A stretch of 50,870 nucleotides of DNA from Deltaproteobacteria bacterium (GTDB taxonomy: Bacteria > Desulfobacterota > Desulfobacteria > Desulfobacterales > Desulfosarcinaceae), in contig JAHLLR010000035.1 of assembly GCA_020444075.1 (NCBI GenBank), positions 1 through 50,870 on the forward strand, given 5' to 3'. Below, piece after piece: positions 29,351 to 38,035 of the stretch (position 1 is the stretch's first letter; each line of letters starts with the position of its first letter). The position numbers and the translations under genes were made by a program. Under the pieces are notes generated by a model. The model was not told where the DNA came from and ran no database searches. It worked only from the letters and a program-made list of their open reading frames with translations.

Positions 29351-29857
29351 ATGCAACCCAAGACCCAGGACAACATTCATAAAGCGTTCATCGGTGAGGC
29401 AAAAGCCTACTTTCGACTGCTGGCTTATGCGGAAAAGGCGGAGGAGGAGAACGTTCCCCAGATTGCCAGGTTGTTTCGCGCCATCGCCGAGGCCGAACGG
29501 GTGCATGCCACCCGGCAGATGAACCTGATCAAAGATCTGATCGTCAAAGATACGGACACCAATCTGGAAAAATCCTTCCAGCGGGAAAAATCCATCAGCG
29601 AAAATGAATATCCTGAATTTCTGAAAATTGCCGAAGAAGAGGGCGAGACGGTCGCTGCATTGGCCTTCAGCCATGCCAGGGATGCGGAGGGCTTCCACGC
29701 CAAATTGTATGAACGGGCCATCATGAATGTCATCAAGGATGAGGTGAAGGAGTACCATGTCTGCCAGGTGTGCGGCTACGTGACCGACAAGAAAATTCCC
29801 AAGAAGTGCCCGGTATGCGGTGCGCCCGAAGAGAAATTCAAGACGATCGACGACTGA
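29351..29857 (+). CDS. rubrerythrin
   Basis: A peroxide-reducing di-iron protein of 168 residues. The N-terminal ferritin-like domain (about 1-125) has EAKAYFRLLAYAEKAEEE and EAERVHATRQMN as the first ExxH half, and EEGETVAALAFSHARDAEGFH as the second. The C-terminal rubredoxin-type domain (about 132-165) has CQVCGYV and CPVCGAPEEKF, a four-Cys iron site. It reduces hydrogen peroxide in the cytoplasm of anaerobes. The ATG at 29351 follows GGAGG; an ATG at 29339 would place that site inside the gene. Confidence 0.95.
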   Translation: MQPKTQDNIHKAFIGEAKAYFRLLAYAEKAEEENVPQIARLFRAIAEAERVHATRQMNLIKDLIVKDTDTNLEKSFQREKSISENEYPEFLKIAEEEGETVAALAFSHARDAEGFHAKLYERAIMNVIKDEVKEYHVCQVCGYVTDKKIPKKCPVCGAPEEKFKTIDD

Positions 29858-30056
29858 GCGGCTATCATTTGTGGAGCGCCCCTTCGGGTGGGCACCGCGT
29901 ATATTTCTGCGGTAAATGGATTCATGCCCTGGATAAGGGAGGATTCATCTCCGCCCACCGGGAGCGTTGACTTTCAAGGCAGGAATCGCCCGAGACAGGT
30001 TCCTTGATTTAAAAGAGTTGAACTCAGGCTTCCCCAAAAAAGAGGAGAGACTTTAA

Positions 30057-30632
30057 ATGAAAGTGGTCGCATTCAACGGCAGTCCCCGAAAAGACGGAAA
30101 CACTTCCATCCTGATCCGGAACGTGCTGGAGGCCATCGAAGGCCAGGGCATCGAAACGGAAACCGTACAGGTGGGCGGGAAACCCATCCGCGGCTGTGTC
30201 GCCTGCTACAAATGCTTCGAGAATAAAGACTGCCACTGTTCCGTGGGCAAGGACATGCTCAACGACTGCATTGACCGGATGCTGGCGGCCGACGGAATTA
30301 TCCTGGGCTCGCCGACCTATTTTGCCTGCATGAGCCCGGAGATCAAGGCCCTGATCGATCGCGCGGGCATGGTGTCAATAGCCAATGGAATGATGCTGCG
30401 GCGCAAGGTCGGAGCGGCCGTGGTGGCGGTTCGACGGGCCGGGGCGGTGCACACCTTCGACTCCATCAACCATTTTTTCACGATCGGCGAGATGATCATA
30501 CCCGGCTCCAGGTACTGGAATATGGGATTCGGCAGGGAAAAGGGAGAAGTCAACAACGATACCGAGGGCCTTGCGATCATGAAGACCCTGGGTGAGAACA
30601 TGGCCTGGCTGCTGAAAAAGATTGCCGGGTGA
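30057..30632 (+). CDS. flavodoxin-like NAD(P)H:FMN oxidoreductase, iron-sulfur flavoprotein type
   Basis: A 191-residue flavodoxin-fold protein. The N-terminal strand and loop [17 protein letters not shown] bind the FMN phosphate. [13 protein letters not shown] gives three or four closely spaced Cys (about residues 45-60), as in iron-sulfur flavoproteins of anaerobes, which may bind a [4Fe-4S] cluster. [19 protein letters not shown] is the family's flavin-isoalloxazine loop. It probably transfers electrons from ferredoxin or NAD(P)H. A GAGGAGA ribosome site precedes the ATG. It follows rubrerythrin, suggesting oxidative-stress or redox duty. Confidence 0.9.
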   Translation: MKVVAFNGSPRKDGNTSILIRNVLEAIEGQGIETETVQVGGKPIRGCVACYKCFENKDCHCSVGKDMLNDCIDRMLAADGIILGSPTYFACMSPEIKALIDRAGMVSIANGMMLRRKVGAAVVAVRRAGAVHTFDSINHFFTIGEMIIPGSRYWNMGFGREKGEVNNDTEGLAIMKTLGENMAWLLKKIAG

Positions 30633-30673
30633 AGTCTGGGAGGATCGGATGAAAGCATGATCAACAGATGGGA

Positions 30674-31024
30674 TCATCCCCAAAAGCAACCCTGCGGATC
30701 CTGTTCGATGACGTCCAGGATCTCTTCCAGCGAGGCCGACGAGGGGAATGGCTGATAGGTGTGCCATTTCCCATCCGCCCGCATCCAATACACTTTCCAG
30801 ATTTTCTGGCTTTTCACGTAGGTTGCCTTGGCGATAGGGCCCTCGATTTTTTGGGTGGGGTCATTCCATTGCGGCCGTATCTCAAAAAGCTCGACGCTCT
30901 GGCCGGATATCCTAAATGAAATATCCAATTGACTGCGCATGTGCGCTGCCGGGCGTCTGCTTTCAACATATTGTCCGACAAGCTTCTCGATCCGTTTAAT
31001 TTCAAATTCACTGATAGCCATCAT
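30674..31024 (-). CDS. DUF3024 family protein
   Basis: A small cytoplasmic protein of 116 residues resembling the DUF3024 family. Recognisable parts are the start SEFEIKRIEKLVGQYVESRRP, a middle SVELFEIRPQWNDPTQKI, and KIWKVYWMRADGKWHTYQPFP near the C-terminus. The function of the family is unknown. It begins three bases after the stop of the upstream SDR gene on the same strand, so it is likely translationally coupled to it. Confidence 0.7.
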   Translation of the reverse strand: MMAISEFEIKRIEKLVGQYVESRRPAAHMRSQLDISFRISGQSVELFEIRPQWNDPTQKIEGPIAKATYVKSQKIWKVYWMRADGKWHTYQPFPSSASLEEILDVIEQDPQGCFWG

Positions 31025-31027
31025 TCA

Positions 31028-32665
31028 TCACCAATCAATCGGAAAATAGTCCTTCAAAAATTTACCGCACCAGTGTCTGCCGGTATTGATGCCGTCAAAA
31101 AAGGGATCACATACCCGTGCAGCACCATCAACGATATCCAACGGCGGCTGAAAATCATGCAGATCCTGTTTGCGTCTGGAAAGTTGTGCCGGATCTTCAT
31201 CGGTTACCCAGCCGGTATCTACTGCATTCATAAAAATACCATGGTTGGCGAGCTCGCTGGCCGACGTATGGGTCAACATATTGAGGGCCGCTTTGGCCAT
31301 ATTGGTATGCGGATGACGCTCGCCCTTTTTAAAGCGCATGAATTTGCCTTCCATCGCGGAAACATTGACAATATGTTTTTGACCCGTATGGTTTTTTTTC
31401 ATCAAGGGCGCCAGTTTATTGCATAACACAAAGGGGGCGACGGCGTTGATAAGCTGTATTTCAAGCATTTCCGAGGTGTTGATTTCACCGAGTTTGAGCC
31501 GCCAGCTGTTGGTGGCCCTCAAATCAACCTGTTGCAGGTCAGCGTCCATTTTCCCCTTGGGAAAAACAGCATCCGCAGGCAAGGGGTTATCGTAAGCGTA
31601 AGGTATTTGGGATAGTTGCGCAGATTTTCTTAATCCTATTCCCGGCAGTTTGCCATGCCAGGTAACCGGGACAGCCGGTTCCGATTTCAGATGGGGAATG
31701 GCCAACGCGTTTAATTGGTCAGTACATCTTTGATAGTTCCTCATCAGCTTCCGGGAACGCCCGGGAAGTTCATGCAGCGCTTTAGTCTCGTTTTCAATCA
31801 GATGGGCATAAAATCCTGGAGGGCGGCGTACGGTCTGGGCAGCGTTATTGATTAAAATATCTAATTGATCAAATGTTTGTTCAATGTGACGGCAAAAAAG
31901 CTCAACACTGGGGGTATGTCTTAAATCCAGTCCATAAATGTGTAATCGGTCTCCCCAATCCTTAAAATCTTTTTCCTTGGAATACCTTGATGCCGAATCC
32001 ACCGGAAAACGGGTCGTTGCAATAACCGTAGCACCGGCCTTTAACATCATTAATGTGGCCTGATAACCGATTTTCAAACGGGATCCGGTAATCAGAGCAA
32101 CCTGTCCCCTCAGATCGGCGGTCTGGAACCGCTTTTGGTAGTTCAGTTCTGCGCAAACGGGGCACATCGTGTCATAGAAAAAATGCAGTCGGGTGAATTC
32201 CGCTTTGCAAACGTAACAATTTCGCGGCGACTGCAATACCAAAGGCGCCCTGGTCGATTCGATGGGTTGTGAAAGCTGTAACGGCGCCGAAAATACTGCC
32301 TCCTCCCTGGCCAGACGAATCCCGGTGGCCGCTCTGGCCTTTCGTTCCGCAGAAACCAATTGTTCCCTTTTAATTTTGCGAACGGCTTTATTGCGTCGTT
32401 TCAGCTGATGACAGTCCGGTCTGGACAATTGGCCGGCAATTTTTATTAACGCTATTTGTTTTTCTCTTGGCAGCGCCACAAAATCTTCGCCATTATTAAC
32501 CATATGCGTGAGTATGCGGATACAACGATCTATATCTTTTGTCGCATAGGGCTGGCTGTTGTCTATGATCACTTTTAGTTCCTTGAAGTTTAAAATAGGT
32601 TTTAGGCGACCGGGCTTTTGTAACCTTGTTGGCAAGGGCCAATTATTATCCAAATGAAACAGCAT
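31028..32665 (-). CDS. large SDR-family oxidoreductase with Cys4 module
   Basis: A 545-residue protein, about twice the usual SDR length. The N-terminal part (about 1-185) is basic and ends in a CxxC-14-CxxC module (Cys150, Cys153, Cys168, Cys171; CYVC and CPVC), probably a zinc site. The SDR fold follows, with [19 protein letters not shown] as the nucleotide loop, [10 protein letters not shown], and NVSAMEG giving Ser436. At the catalytic Tyr-x-x-x-Lys place the sequence is [12 protein letters not shown]: Lys458 is kept but Thr454 replaces Tyr. Dehydrogenase activity is therefore uncertain. No ribosome site is visible before the ATG. The region is AT-rich compared with its neighbours. Confidence 0.75.
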   Translation of the reverse strand: MLFHLDNNWPLPTRLQKPGRLKPILNFKELKVIIDNSQPYATKDIDRCIRILTHMVNNGEDFVALPREKQIALIKIAGQLSRPDCHQLKRRNKAVRKIKREQLVSAERKARAATGIRLAREEAVFSAPLQLSQPIESTRAPLVLQSPRNCYVCKAEFTRLHFFYDTMCPVCAELNYQKRFQTADLRGQVALITGSRLKIGYQATLMMLKAGATVIATTRFPVDSASRYSKEKDFKDWGDRLHIYGLDLRHTPSVELFCRHIEQTFDQLDILINNAAQTVRRPPGFYAHLIENETKALHELPGRSRKLMRNYQRCTDQLNALAIPHLKSEPAVPVTWHGKLPGIGLRKSAQLSQIPYAYDNPLPADAVFPKGKMDADLQQVDLRATNSWRLKLGEINTSEMLEIQLINAVAPFVLCNKLAPLMKKNHTGQKHIVNVSAMEGKFMRFKKGERHPHTNMAKAALNMLTHTSASELANHGIFMNAVDTGWVTDEDPAQLSRRKQDLHDFQPPLDIVDGAARVCDPFFDGINTGRHWCGKFLKDYFPIDW

Positions 32666-32953
32666 TTGTCAAATGATGGGATATTCTGTGCGATATTGTT
32701 CAAGCGGTTATAACTCACAAAAGAGAAAGAGGGGGTGGTTAAGAAATACCAACCTTTTTAAATCGTTGGCATTGATATTGCGTTTCCCGACAAGGATGAA
32801 TCTCGACCTATCGGATAATGGCTGCGACAAGGGACGGTGACCTGACTTGGGATCGCTTCCATTGTTTGACGCGGGTTGGATGGCCGGGATCGTAAGTTAG
32901 GGCTTCGAAAAATCCTATTGAACCTTTTCCGAATTAACTAGTCGAGGTTGTTC

Positions 32954-33472
32954 ATGTTTTCCTTTTTCCGTTATAAAAAAAACGGCTTGCCATACGGTTT
33001 GATTACCATCCATGAAGTTCTGGTTCGAGATATCTTCCATTATTTTGAAAACGGGCGCTTTGTTCGAAAAAAAACCCGAAACGCCCGCAAAGCCATCAGC
33101 GCCGCTCTCCGGTTTGCCAGGAAAAAAAAGACGTATCCCAGCAATAAGACGGCAGACGCGCTGAATGCTTTAGAACAAATACAGGATGAAATAGAATACA
33201 CCCATAAAGCCATTTTGACCGCTTTCGAGGAGGCGGAAAGCATCATTAAGATGATAATGCAGGAAAAAGTCGGGGAAGTCATTCCCTTGGTCGAAAAAGC
33301 GAGAGAACAATTCAAAAACCATGATCTTGAAGGTGGAACGGCGCTCTTGAAAGGCGTTCAGGAAAAGTTGAAAAACCGGTTTCTGCCAATAAGCAGAAAA
33401 GAGGCCCTGGCAGGTTTTGACAGCGACATTAAAAAACTCAAGCATGAACTGATGGAAAGGAAAAACAGATAG
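32954..33472 (+). CDS. hypothetical basic coiled-coil protein
   Basis: A 172-residue soluble protein with no family I recognise. The N-terminus (FFRYKKNGLPYGLITIHEVLV) is followed by a very basic stretch (RKKTRNARKAISAALRFARKKK, about residues 35-58). Helical, coiled-coil-like sequence then runs to the end (about 70-165). No signal peptide or membrane helix is seen. GAGG lies six bases before the ATG at 32954. It is monocistronic in an AT-rich stretch. Confidence 0.6.
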   Translation: MFSFFRYKKNGLPYGLITIHEVLVRDIFHYFENGRFVRKKTRNARKAISAALRFARKKKTYPSNKTADALNALEQIQDEIEYTHKAILTAFEEAESIIKMIMQEKVGEVIPLVEKAREQFKNHDLEGGTALLKGVQEKLKNRFLPISRKEALAGFDSDIKKLKHELMERKNR

Positions 33473-33603
33473 ATAATGACCTCAATGGACTTTTCAGTCA
33501 ATTATCATTTTATGTCGTACCGGTTGGAGTAATCGTGTGGCGCAGCGACTGTTGTAACCCTGAAATAGACCGATCGTATCTTTAGATAGAATGGACGCCG
33601 ATG

Positions 33604-33637
33604 AAAAAAGGCCGACAACCAGATATTTTAATCGGCC
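33604..33637 (-). terminator. rho-independent terminator after the exported-protein gene
   Basis: On the minus strand, GGCCGA (33632-33637) pairs with TCGGCC (33610-33615) and is followed by a T-run (33604-33609). It lies about 60 bases after the stop of the exported-protein gene ending at 33698. Confidence 0.7.
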
Positions 33638-33697
33638 ATTTGGTAATATGCTCAACCTAAACAGTATTTGCCGGCTTAAAAATCGTGTAATCGCGCA

Positions 33698-34342
33698 TTA
33701 GTTTGCAGGACTGAAACTGACCAGTTCGGTCACTTCGCCTTTACCATTGCCACCCTCGTCAGAAACTTCGTTGCGGACGATACGACGAACCTCGGGACAG
33801 TACCAGCGCGTCCCTTTTGTTTCTTTGCCGCGCCCAGAATGCGGATTTGCATGCGTGGCCTCGAAGACGATCTTCAATGCATTGAATTCACCGGCGGGCG
33901 TGGTCACGATCTCCCACCCTTCTACACGGCTTTTCATGGTAGCATTAAACGTTTCCATCTTGTTTTTTTTCCCCCAGACGGAGTATTTCCAGGAACCCTC
34001 CCACGCTTTTCCGGGAGCCAGGGGGAAACTGAAATACGGCACATACGGCGTGAATTTGCGGTCGTTGTCCTTAAGGGCGTTCATTTCCGTCGTATACTCG
34101 CCAACTTCATCCTTGGCAGCCCCTTCGATCACCTTCGTGGAGGTTGCAAATCCGGAGCCGGAAACCGACGTCACGGTAACGACGAACTTTCCCGTGCGGG
34201 TTCGGTTGAATTTGTTGGTCCGTTGATAAGTCCAATTATCACCGACCTTAAATGTCGGCAGTTCAGCCGTGTCCTGCGCCTGCAGCGGTCGCGGCGTTAC
34301 CGCGAACAGCCCGACGACTAATCCGATCAATAAGTAACGCAT
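33698..34342 (-). CDS. exported protein of unknown function (VGDNWTY type)
   Basis: A 214-residue protein with a signal peptide (about residues 1-22, RPLQA/Q) and a mainly beta mature part. Recurrent features of this loosely defined periplasmic group are VGDNWTYQR near the N-terminus, YFSFPLAPGKAWEGSWKY, TPAGEFNALKIVFEA and TRWYCPEVRRIVRNE. Function is unknown. The ATG at 34342 has a perfect AAGGAGG site; an upstream in-frame start at 34447 adds a non-signal extension and is unlikely. It ends at a terminator. Confidence 0.7.
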   Translation of the reverse strand: MRYLLIGLVVGLFAVTPRPLQAQDTAELPTFKVGDNWTYQRTNKFNRTRTGKFVVTVTSVSGSGFATSTKVIEGAAKDEVGEYTTEMNALKDNDRKFTPYVPYFSFPLAPGKAWEGSWKYSVWGKKNKMETFNATMKSRVEGWEIVTTPAGEFNALKIVFEATHANPHSGRGKETKGTRWYCPEVRRIVRNEVSDEGGNGKGEVTELVSFSPAN

Positions 34343-34767
34343 GCTTGCCTCCTTCTTGCCTTGCATGTGTAGGTGTTGTTTATGAACCATTCCTCGCGGG
34401 GGTAGTGTTGGTTCACTTTGGCCCCGCGGAAATTCCTTATTGCCCAACCGATAATCAGCTTCTGATCAGGGCGCGTCTCAGCACGCGCCCGCACTGTCGA
34501 CGGCATCATCAACAACCCATTTGCATGCACCGGCCGTATGATTATAAAACGCCTCTGCGTCCTGGATTCCTGCACAATTCCAATCCACAGGCAATGGTTC
34601 CGTCAGCTCATTGATATGCTGTTCAGTGTGATCCGAGAGCTCCTGCCAAGCAACTCCAGGCACAGCCACGGCGCCGACTCACCATCGATTGGCATCTTCG
34701 GACATCGCAAGCGTATCGAGTGTCCATTGACACGACAAAAAAAGGCGATTTACCTTAGATGTTGTGA
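34343..34767. other. intergenic region without a supported gene
   Basis: About 425 bases. A short minus-strand open frame (34478-34669) has no ribosome site and no recognisable domain. The stretch presumably holds the promoter of the exported-protein gene at its left end. Nothing else is supported. Confidence 0.4.
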
Positions 34768-35118
34768 TCAGGACTTGGTTGGTGCCTTATACGCCATGGC
34801 CGCAGCCATCTTCTGGGCTTTTTGCATTATTGGCACAGCGTCTTCTGCGCGCACCGCAGGTACTGAGGTGATAGATTGGATTCCGCCAGAGCCTCTCACA
34901 AGCATCGAATTCACCATGGCTACCTCAGCAATTTTGTCTTCCGGCATGTCCGTAACAATAAAGAAATCAAACTCTCCATTTAACAACAAATGATAGCTGA
35001 TTAGCTTACCGCCAAGTGCCGCTACTAATTTTCCAACAGGTTCGGCGCGGTTCTGAGGCTCAGCCATCATCCCTTTAACGCCTTCTTGTGTTACCTTCCC
35101 GTAAGAAACCCAGAGCAT
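34768..35118 (-). CDS. GYD-domain protein
   Basis: A 116-residue cytoplasmic protein of the GYD type, a small ferredoxin-like alpha/beta fold. It starts with LWVSYGKVTQEGVKGMM and continues with AALGGKLISYHLLLNGEFDFFIVTDMPED, the family's central strand-helix unit. The C-terminus has an Ala-rich helix (PIMQKAQKMAAAMAYKA). The biochemical role of the family is not known. GAAAGGAAA precedes the ATG. Confidence 0.8.
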   Translation of the reverse strand: MLWVSYGKVTQEGVKGMMAEPQNRAEPVGKLVAALGGKLISYHLLLNGEFDFFIVTDMPEDKIAEVAMVNSMLVRGSGGIQSITSVPAVRAEDAVPIMQKAQKMAAAMAYKAPTKS

Positions 35119-35652
35119 GTGAATTTCCTTTCAGTAAAATGGTTAAGTCGGACTTTTGTTCAGAAGTTGCTGACATCTGATGCCCCTTAAGGCGGGACGC
35201 AGAAATAGAGTTGGTAAGGAAACACTAAAAGATAGGTTGGAGGGAGAATGCACCATGCACAGAAACCATAGATAGTTTCAGACCTACGGAGCATTGAAGG
35301 CTAACTATGTTCATGTTTAATTCAATCTGCCATATTTGGTCAAGCAAAATGGATGAAGCCGTAAAAAGTACCGAAAAGGCTTTTTTTGCAATTTGTTAAG
35401 CTATAATTGACATATACAAAAGTTTGAACCGTTCAAAGCCTTGGTTTTTCAAATGGCTGAAACGGTTTGGGACGTAGACATTTTTTTAACAAGTTCTCGT
35501 TCTGTTTCAAAAAAAAATTGATTGATAAATAGAAGGACTTATTTTGTGATCAGTGGACCTGCTTCGCTCAAGCGGGCACTAGTTTTACTCAAATTCGCCG
35601 GACTCAAGCGTGAGATTGCTTATGCCGAAAAAACCGATAGAGGGTGGTCACC
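35119..35652. other. AT-rich intergenic region with an imperfect hairpin
   Basis: About 530 bases, clearly AT-rich. An imperfect inverted repeat begins with AACCGTT near 35427 and closes with AACGGTT near 35467, and a T-run lies about 12 bases later. A 66-residue plus-strand open frame (35522-35722) overlaps the next gene in another frame and shows no domain, so it is not called. Confidence 0.4.
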
Positions 35653-36252
35653 ATGGATAAATACAGCGTTTTCCCGGATCAGCCCATTGCACCTTCAGGC
35701 GAGGTGTCAAGGCGGTTTTTAAGCCTCGGCATCCGTACCTTTCAGGAGGCCTGCCGCCATGTGCATGAACTTCCCTATGGCTACAACTCGAACCGGGACG
35801 ATCTTATGATTCTCTTCAAAGAGAAATTGGGTACCTGTACCACCAAACATGCCGTGATCGCCACCCTTGCGGCTGAATTGAAGCTTCCGATCCATAAAAA
35901 TATCGGTATCTATGCGATGACCGAATCGATCGTCACGGGCACCGATTCAATCCTCAACACTTACGGCCTGCCTTACGTGCCGATGATCCACTGCTTTCTG
36001 ACCGATGGCGACCACCGGGTCGATCTGACCGAAGGCAACGCCAACGGCAAAAACCGATCCATCGACGATTTCCTGTTTACCGAGACGGTTACCCCGAATA
36101 TCTCGGGAAAAGATGAGTATCTGAAGTACCGCAACGCCTTGAAGGAACATATTCTAAAACGTACCGAGCTGCAGGGCATCGACATCAAGGCGGTGCTTCA
36201 CGCCCGTGAGGAGGGCCTTGAGCTACTCAAAAGGAATGTAATCCGGAGATGA
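35653..36252 (+). CDS. transglutaminase-like superfamily protein
   Basis: A cytoplasmic protein of 199 residues. The core suggests the transglutaminase/papain-like fold: KLGTCTTKHAVIATLAAEL gives a candidate catalytic Cys at the start of a helix, and PMIHCFLTDGDHRVDLTEG gives the strand region expected to carry His and Asp. Substrate and partner are unknown. The ATG at 35653 follows GAGGGTGG with 5-base spacing; an in-frame GTG at 35644 lies inside that site. Assignment is from pattern only. Confidence 0.55.
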   Translation: MDKYSVFPDQPIAPSGEVSRRFLSLGIRTFQEACRHVHELPYGYNSNRDDLMILFKEKLGTCTTKHAVIATLAAELKLPIHKNIGIYAMTESIVTGTDSILNTYGLPYVPMIHCFLTDGDHRVDLTEGNANGKNRSIDDFLFTETVTPNISGKDEYLKYRNALKEHILKRTELQGIDIKAVLHAREEGLELLKRNVIRR

Positions 36253-36598
36253 AGCCGGGCGATTCAAGATTTCTTCTGTCAGGATCCCGATGGTCTTCGG
36301 TAATCCTGGAGGCTCACTGGTGCCCTTAAAACGGAAAAAATCCCTTTGGGCTTGGAAGACCAGTTGTCACTTATTCAAAAATGACACCATTACTGCCGAA
36401 AACATAAGCCCGAACCGCATCAGCCCTTCTGTGCTGCCGTCTGATTCAATGAACCCATTACTTTTACTGAGAGCTCTGATCTTGTGGGCAGACTGGGTGT
36501 CGAAACGGATGGTCCCTAAAATCCGCTGGGAATTTCCGGATGCGACCCGTTTACACCGGGAGTCCCGTCTTCCTGCACAACGCTGAACTGTCATACAC
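36253..36598. other. intergenic region without a supported gene
   Basis: About 350 bases between convergent genes. Open frames on both strands (plus 36290-36586, minus 36367-36594) have no ribosome site or domain. It may be decayed coding sequence or a repeat; neither can be shown here. Confidence 0.35.
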
Positions 36599-38002
36599 TT
36601 ACGGCTGAATTTGACTGCCGCAGGTGATGGTCGATGGAAACATTTTTCCGGGGTTGAGGATGCCGTTGGGGTCGAGGAAACGTTTTAAGCGCTGCATCAG
36701 CGCAAGGGTGTTTTCGTCAAGGTTCCAGCCGATCTGGTTGCGTTTGACGAACCCGATACCGTGTTCTGCCGCGATACGGCCTTCCAGTGCCACCGTGGCC
36801 TTCAGGATGGCTTCCCTGGCCCGGCGCATGTTTTCCGGAGGCGTGTTTTTGTCCCGGGCGGCGATGCTGACGTGAATGTTGCCGTCTCCGGCGTGGCCGA
36901 AACTGACCACCAGCACGTTCAGCTGTCTGCCGATTTCCTCCAGCATATGCACCATCTCCGGGATGCGCGCGATGGGCACCGAGATGTCTTCTTCCTCCCA
37001 ATTCGGGCGCAGTTGGGTCAGCGCGGCATGGACCGACCGCCTCGATCGCCACAGTTCCTCCTGGCCCGTTTTCTCTTTTGCGACCTGAATGGCAAGGGCC
37101 CCGTTGGCTTCGCACACCTTTCTGACCCGGTCCAGATCCGTTTCTATTTCTCGGCGCTTGCCGTCGACCTCGATGAGTAAAAGTGCCCCGGCGCCGGTGG
37201 GCAGTCCGGGGTTCCGGTATTGGGCAACGGCGCGGATGCAGTGTCTGTCCATGAACTCAAGAGTCGTCGGAATGATGCCTTTTTTGATGATGTCCGCTAC
37301 GGTCCCCGCAGCCCGGCCGATGCTATCGAAAGTGGCCATCAGGGTCTGTTTGCCCTCGGGAAGGGGCAGCAGTTTGAGAATGGCGCGGGTGATGACCCCC
37401 AAGGTTCCTTCGGACCCGACGAACAGCCGGGTCAGATCGTACCCCACCACATCTTTGACGCATCGGGAGCCGGTATGGATGACCTCCCCATTGGCCAGAA
37501 CTACTTCCAGGCCCATCACGAAATCCTTGGTGACTCCGTATTTGACGGCACGCATGCCGCCGGCGTTCTCGGCGATATTGCCCCCGATGGAGGAGAAGTC
37601 CATGCTGGCCGGGTCCGGCGGATAGAACAGGCCCTGCGCTTCGACGGCGGCATGCAGTCTGGAGGTAACCACTCCCGGCTCCACAATGGCCTGAAGGTTG
37701 TCCGTATCGACGGCGATGATGCGGTTAAAACGATCCATGGCCATGACGATGCCGCCAGTCAGGGGAACGCTCCCGCCCGTCAACCCGCTGCCGGCCCCCC
37801 GGGGAACCACCGGGGTTCTATAGGTATTGGAAATGGAGAGCAGTTCAGAAACCTGCGCAACATTTTCCGGAAAGACCACCGCTTCCGGAAGGCATTGTCC
37901 GCCGCTGGCATCGTAGGCATAGGTCAGCCTGTCCTCCATCGACTCAAGATAGTGGTCCCGGCCTATCAGTTCGATATATTGCCTTCTTGCGTGTCTATTC
38001 AT
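36599..38002 (-). CDS. FAD-binding 2-hydroxyacid oxidase/dehydrogenase, GlcD type
   Basis: A 467-residue flavoprotein of the VAO/PCMH family. The N-terminal FAD domain has VVPRGAGSGLTGGSVPL (about residues 64-80) and the SIGGNIAENAGGMRAVKYG segment. The C-terminal FAD-oxidase domain ends with SFGHAGDGNIHVSI and AAEHGIGFVKR, the GlcD/D-lactate-dehydrogenase signature. It should oxidise a 2-hydroxy acid (D-lactate or glycolate type) to the 2-oxo acid. It lies 33 bases after the racemase-like gene, so racemisation and oxidation are probably linked. No iron-sulfur partner (GlcF) is present here. Confidence 0.93.
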   Translation of the reverse strand: MNRHARRQYIELIGRDHYLESMEDRLTYAYDASGGQCLPEAVVFPENVAQVSELLSISNTYRTPVVPRGAGSGLTGGSVPLTGGIVMAMDRFNRIIAVDTDNLQAIVEPGVVTSRLHAAVEAQGLFYPPDPASMDFSSIGGNIAENAGGMRAVKYGVTKDFVMGLEVVLANGEVIHTGSRCVKDVVGYDLTRLFVGSEGTLGVITRAILKLLPLPEGKQTLMATFDSIGRAAGTVADIIKKGIIPTTLEFMDRHCIRAVAQYRNPGLPTGAGALLLIEVDGKRREIETDLDRVRKVCEANGALAIQVAKEKTGQEELWRSRRSVHAALTQLRPNWEEEDISVPIARIPEMVHMLEEIGRQLNVLVVSFGHAGDGNIHVSIAARDKNTPPENMRRAREAILKATVALEGRIAAEHGIGFVKRNQIGWNLDENTLALMQRLKRFLDPNGILNPGKMFPSTITCGSQIQP

Positions 38003-38035
38003 AATGCGGTGTTTTTCTTATTTGCCCGCGGCCGA

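Noticed and set aside
35522-35722. 66-residue plus-strand frame before the transglutaminase-like gene
   Set aside because: No ribosome site or domain, and it overlaps the better-supported gene in another frame.
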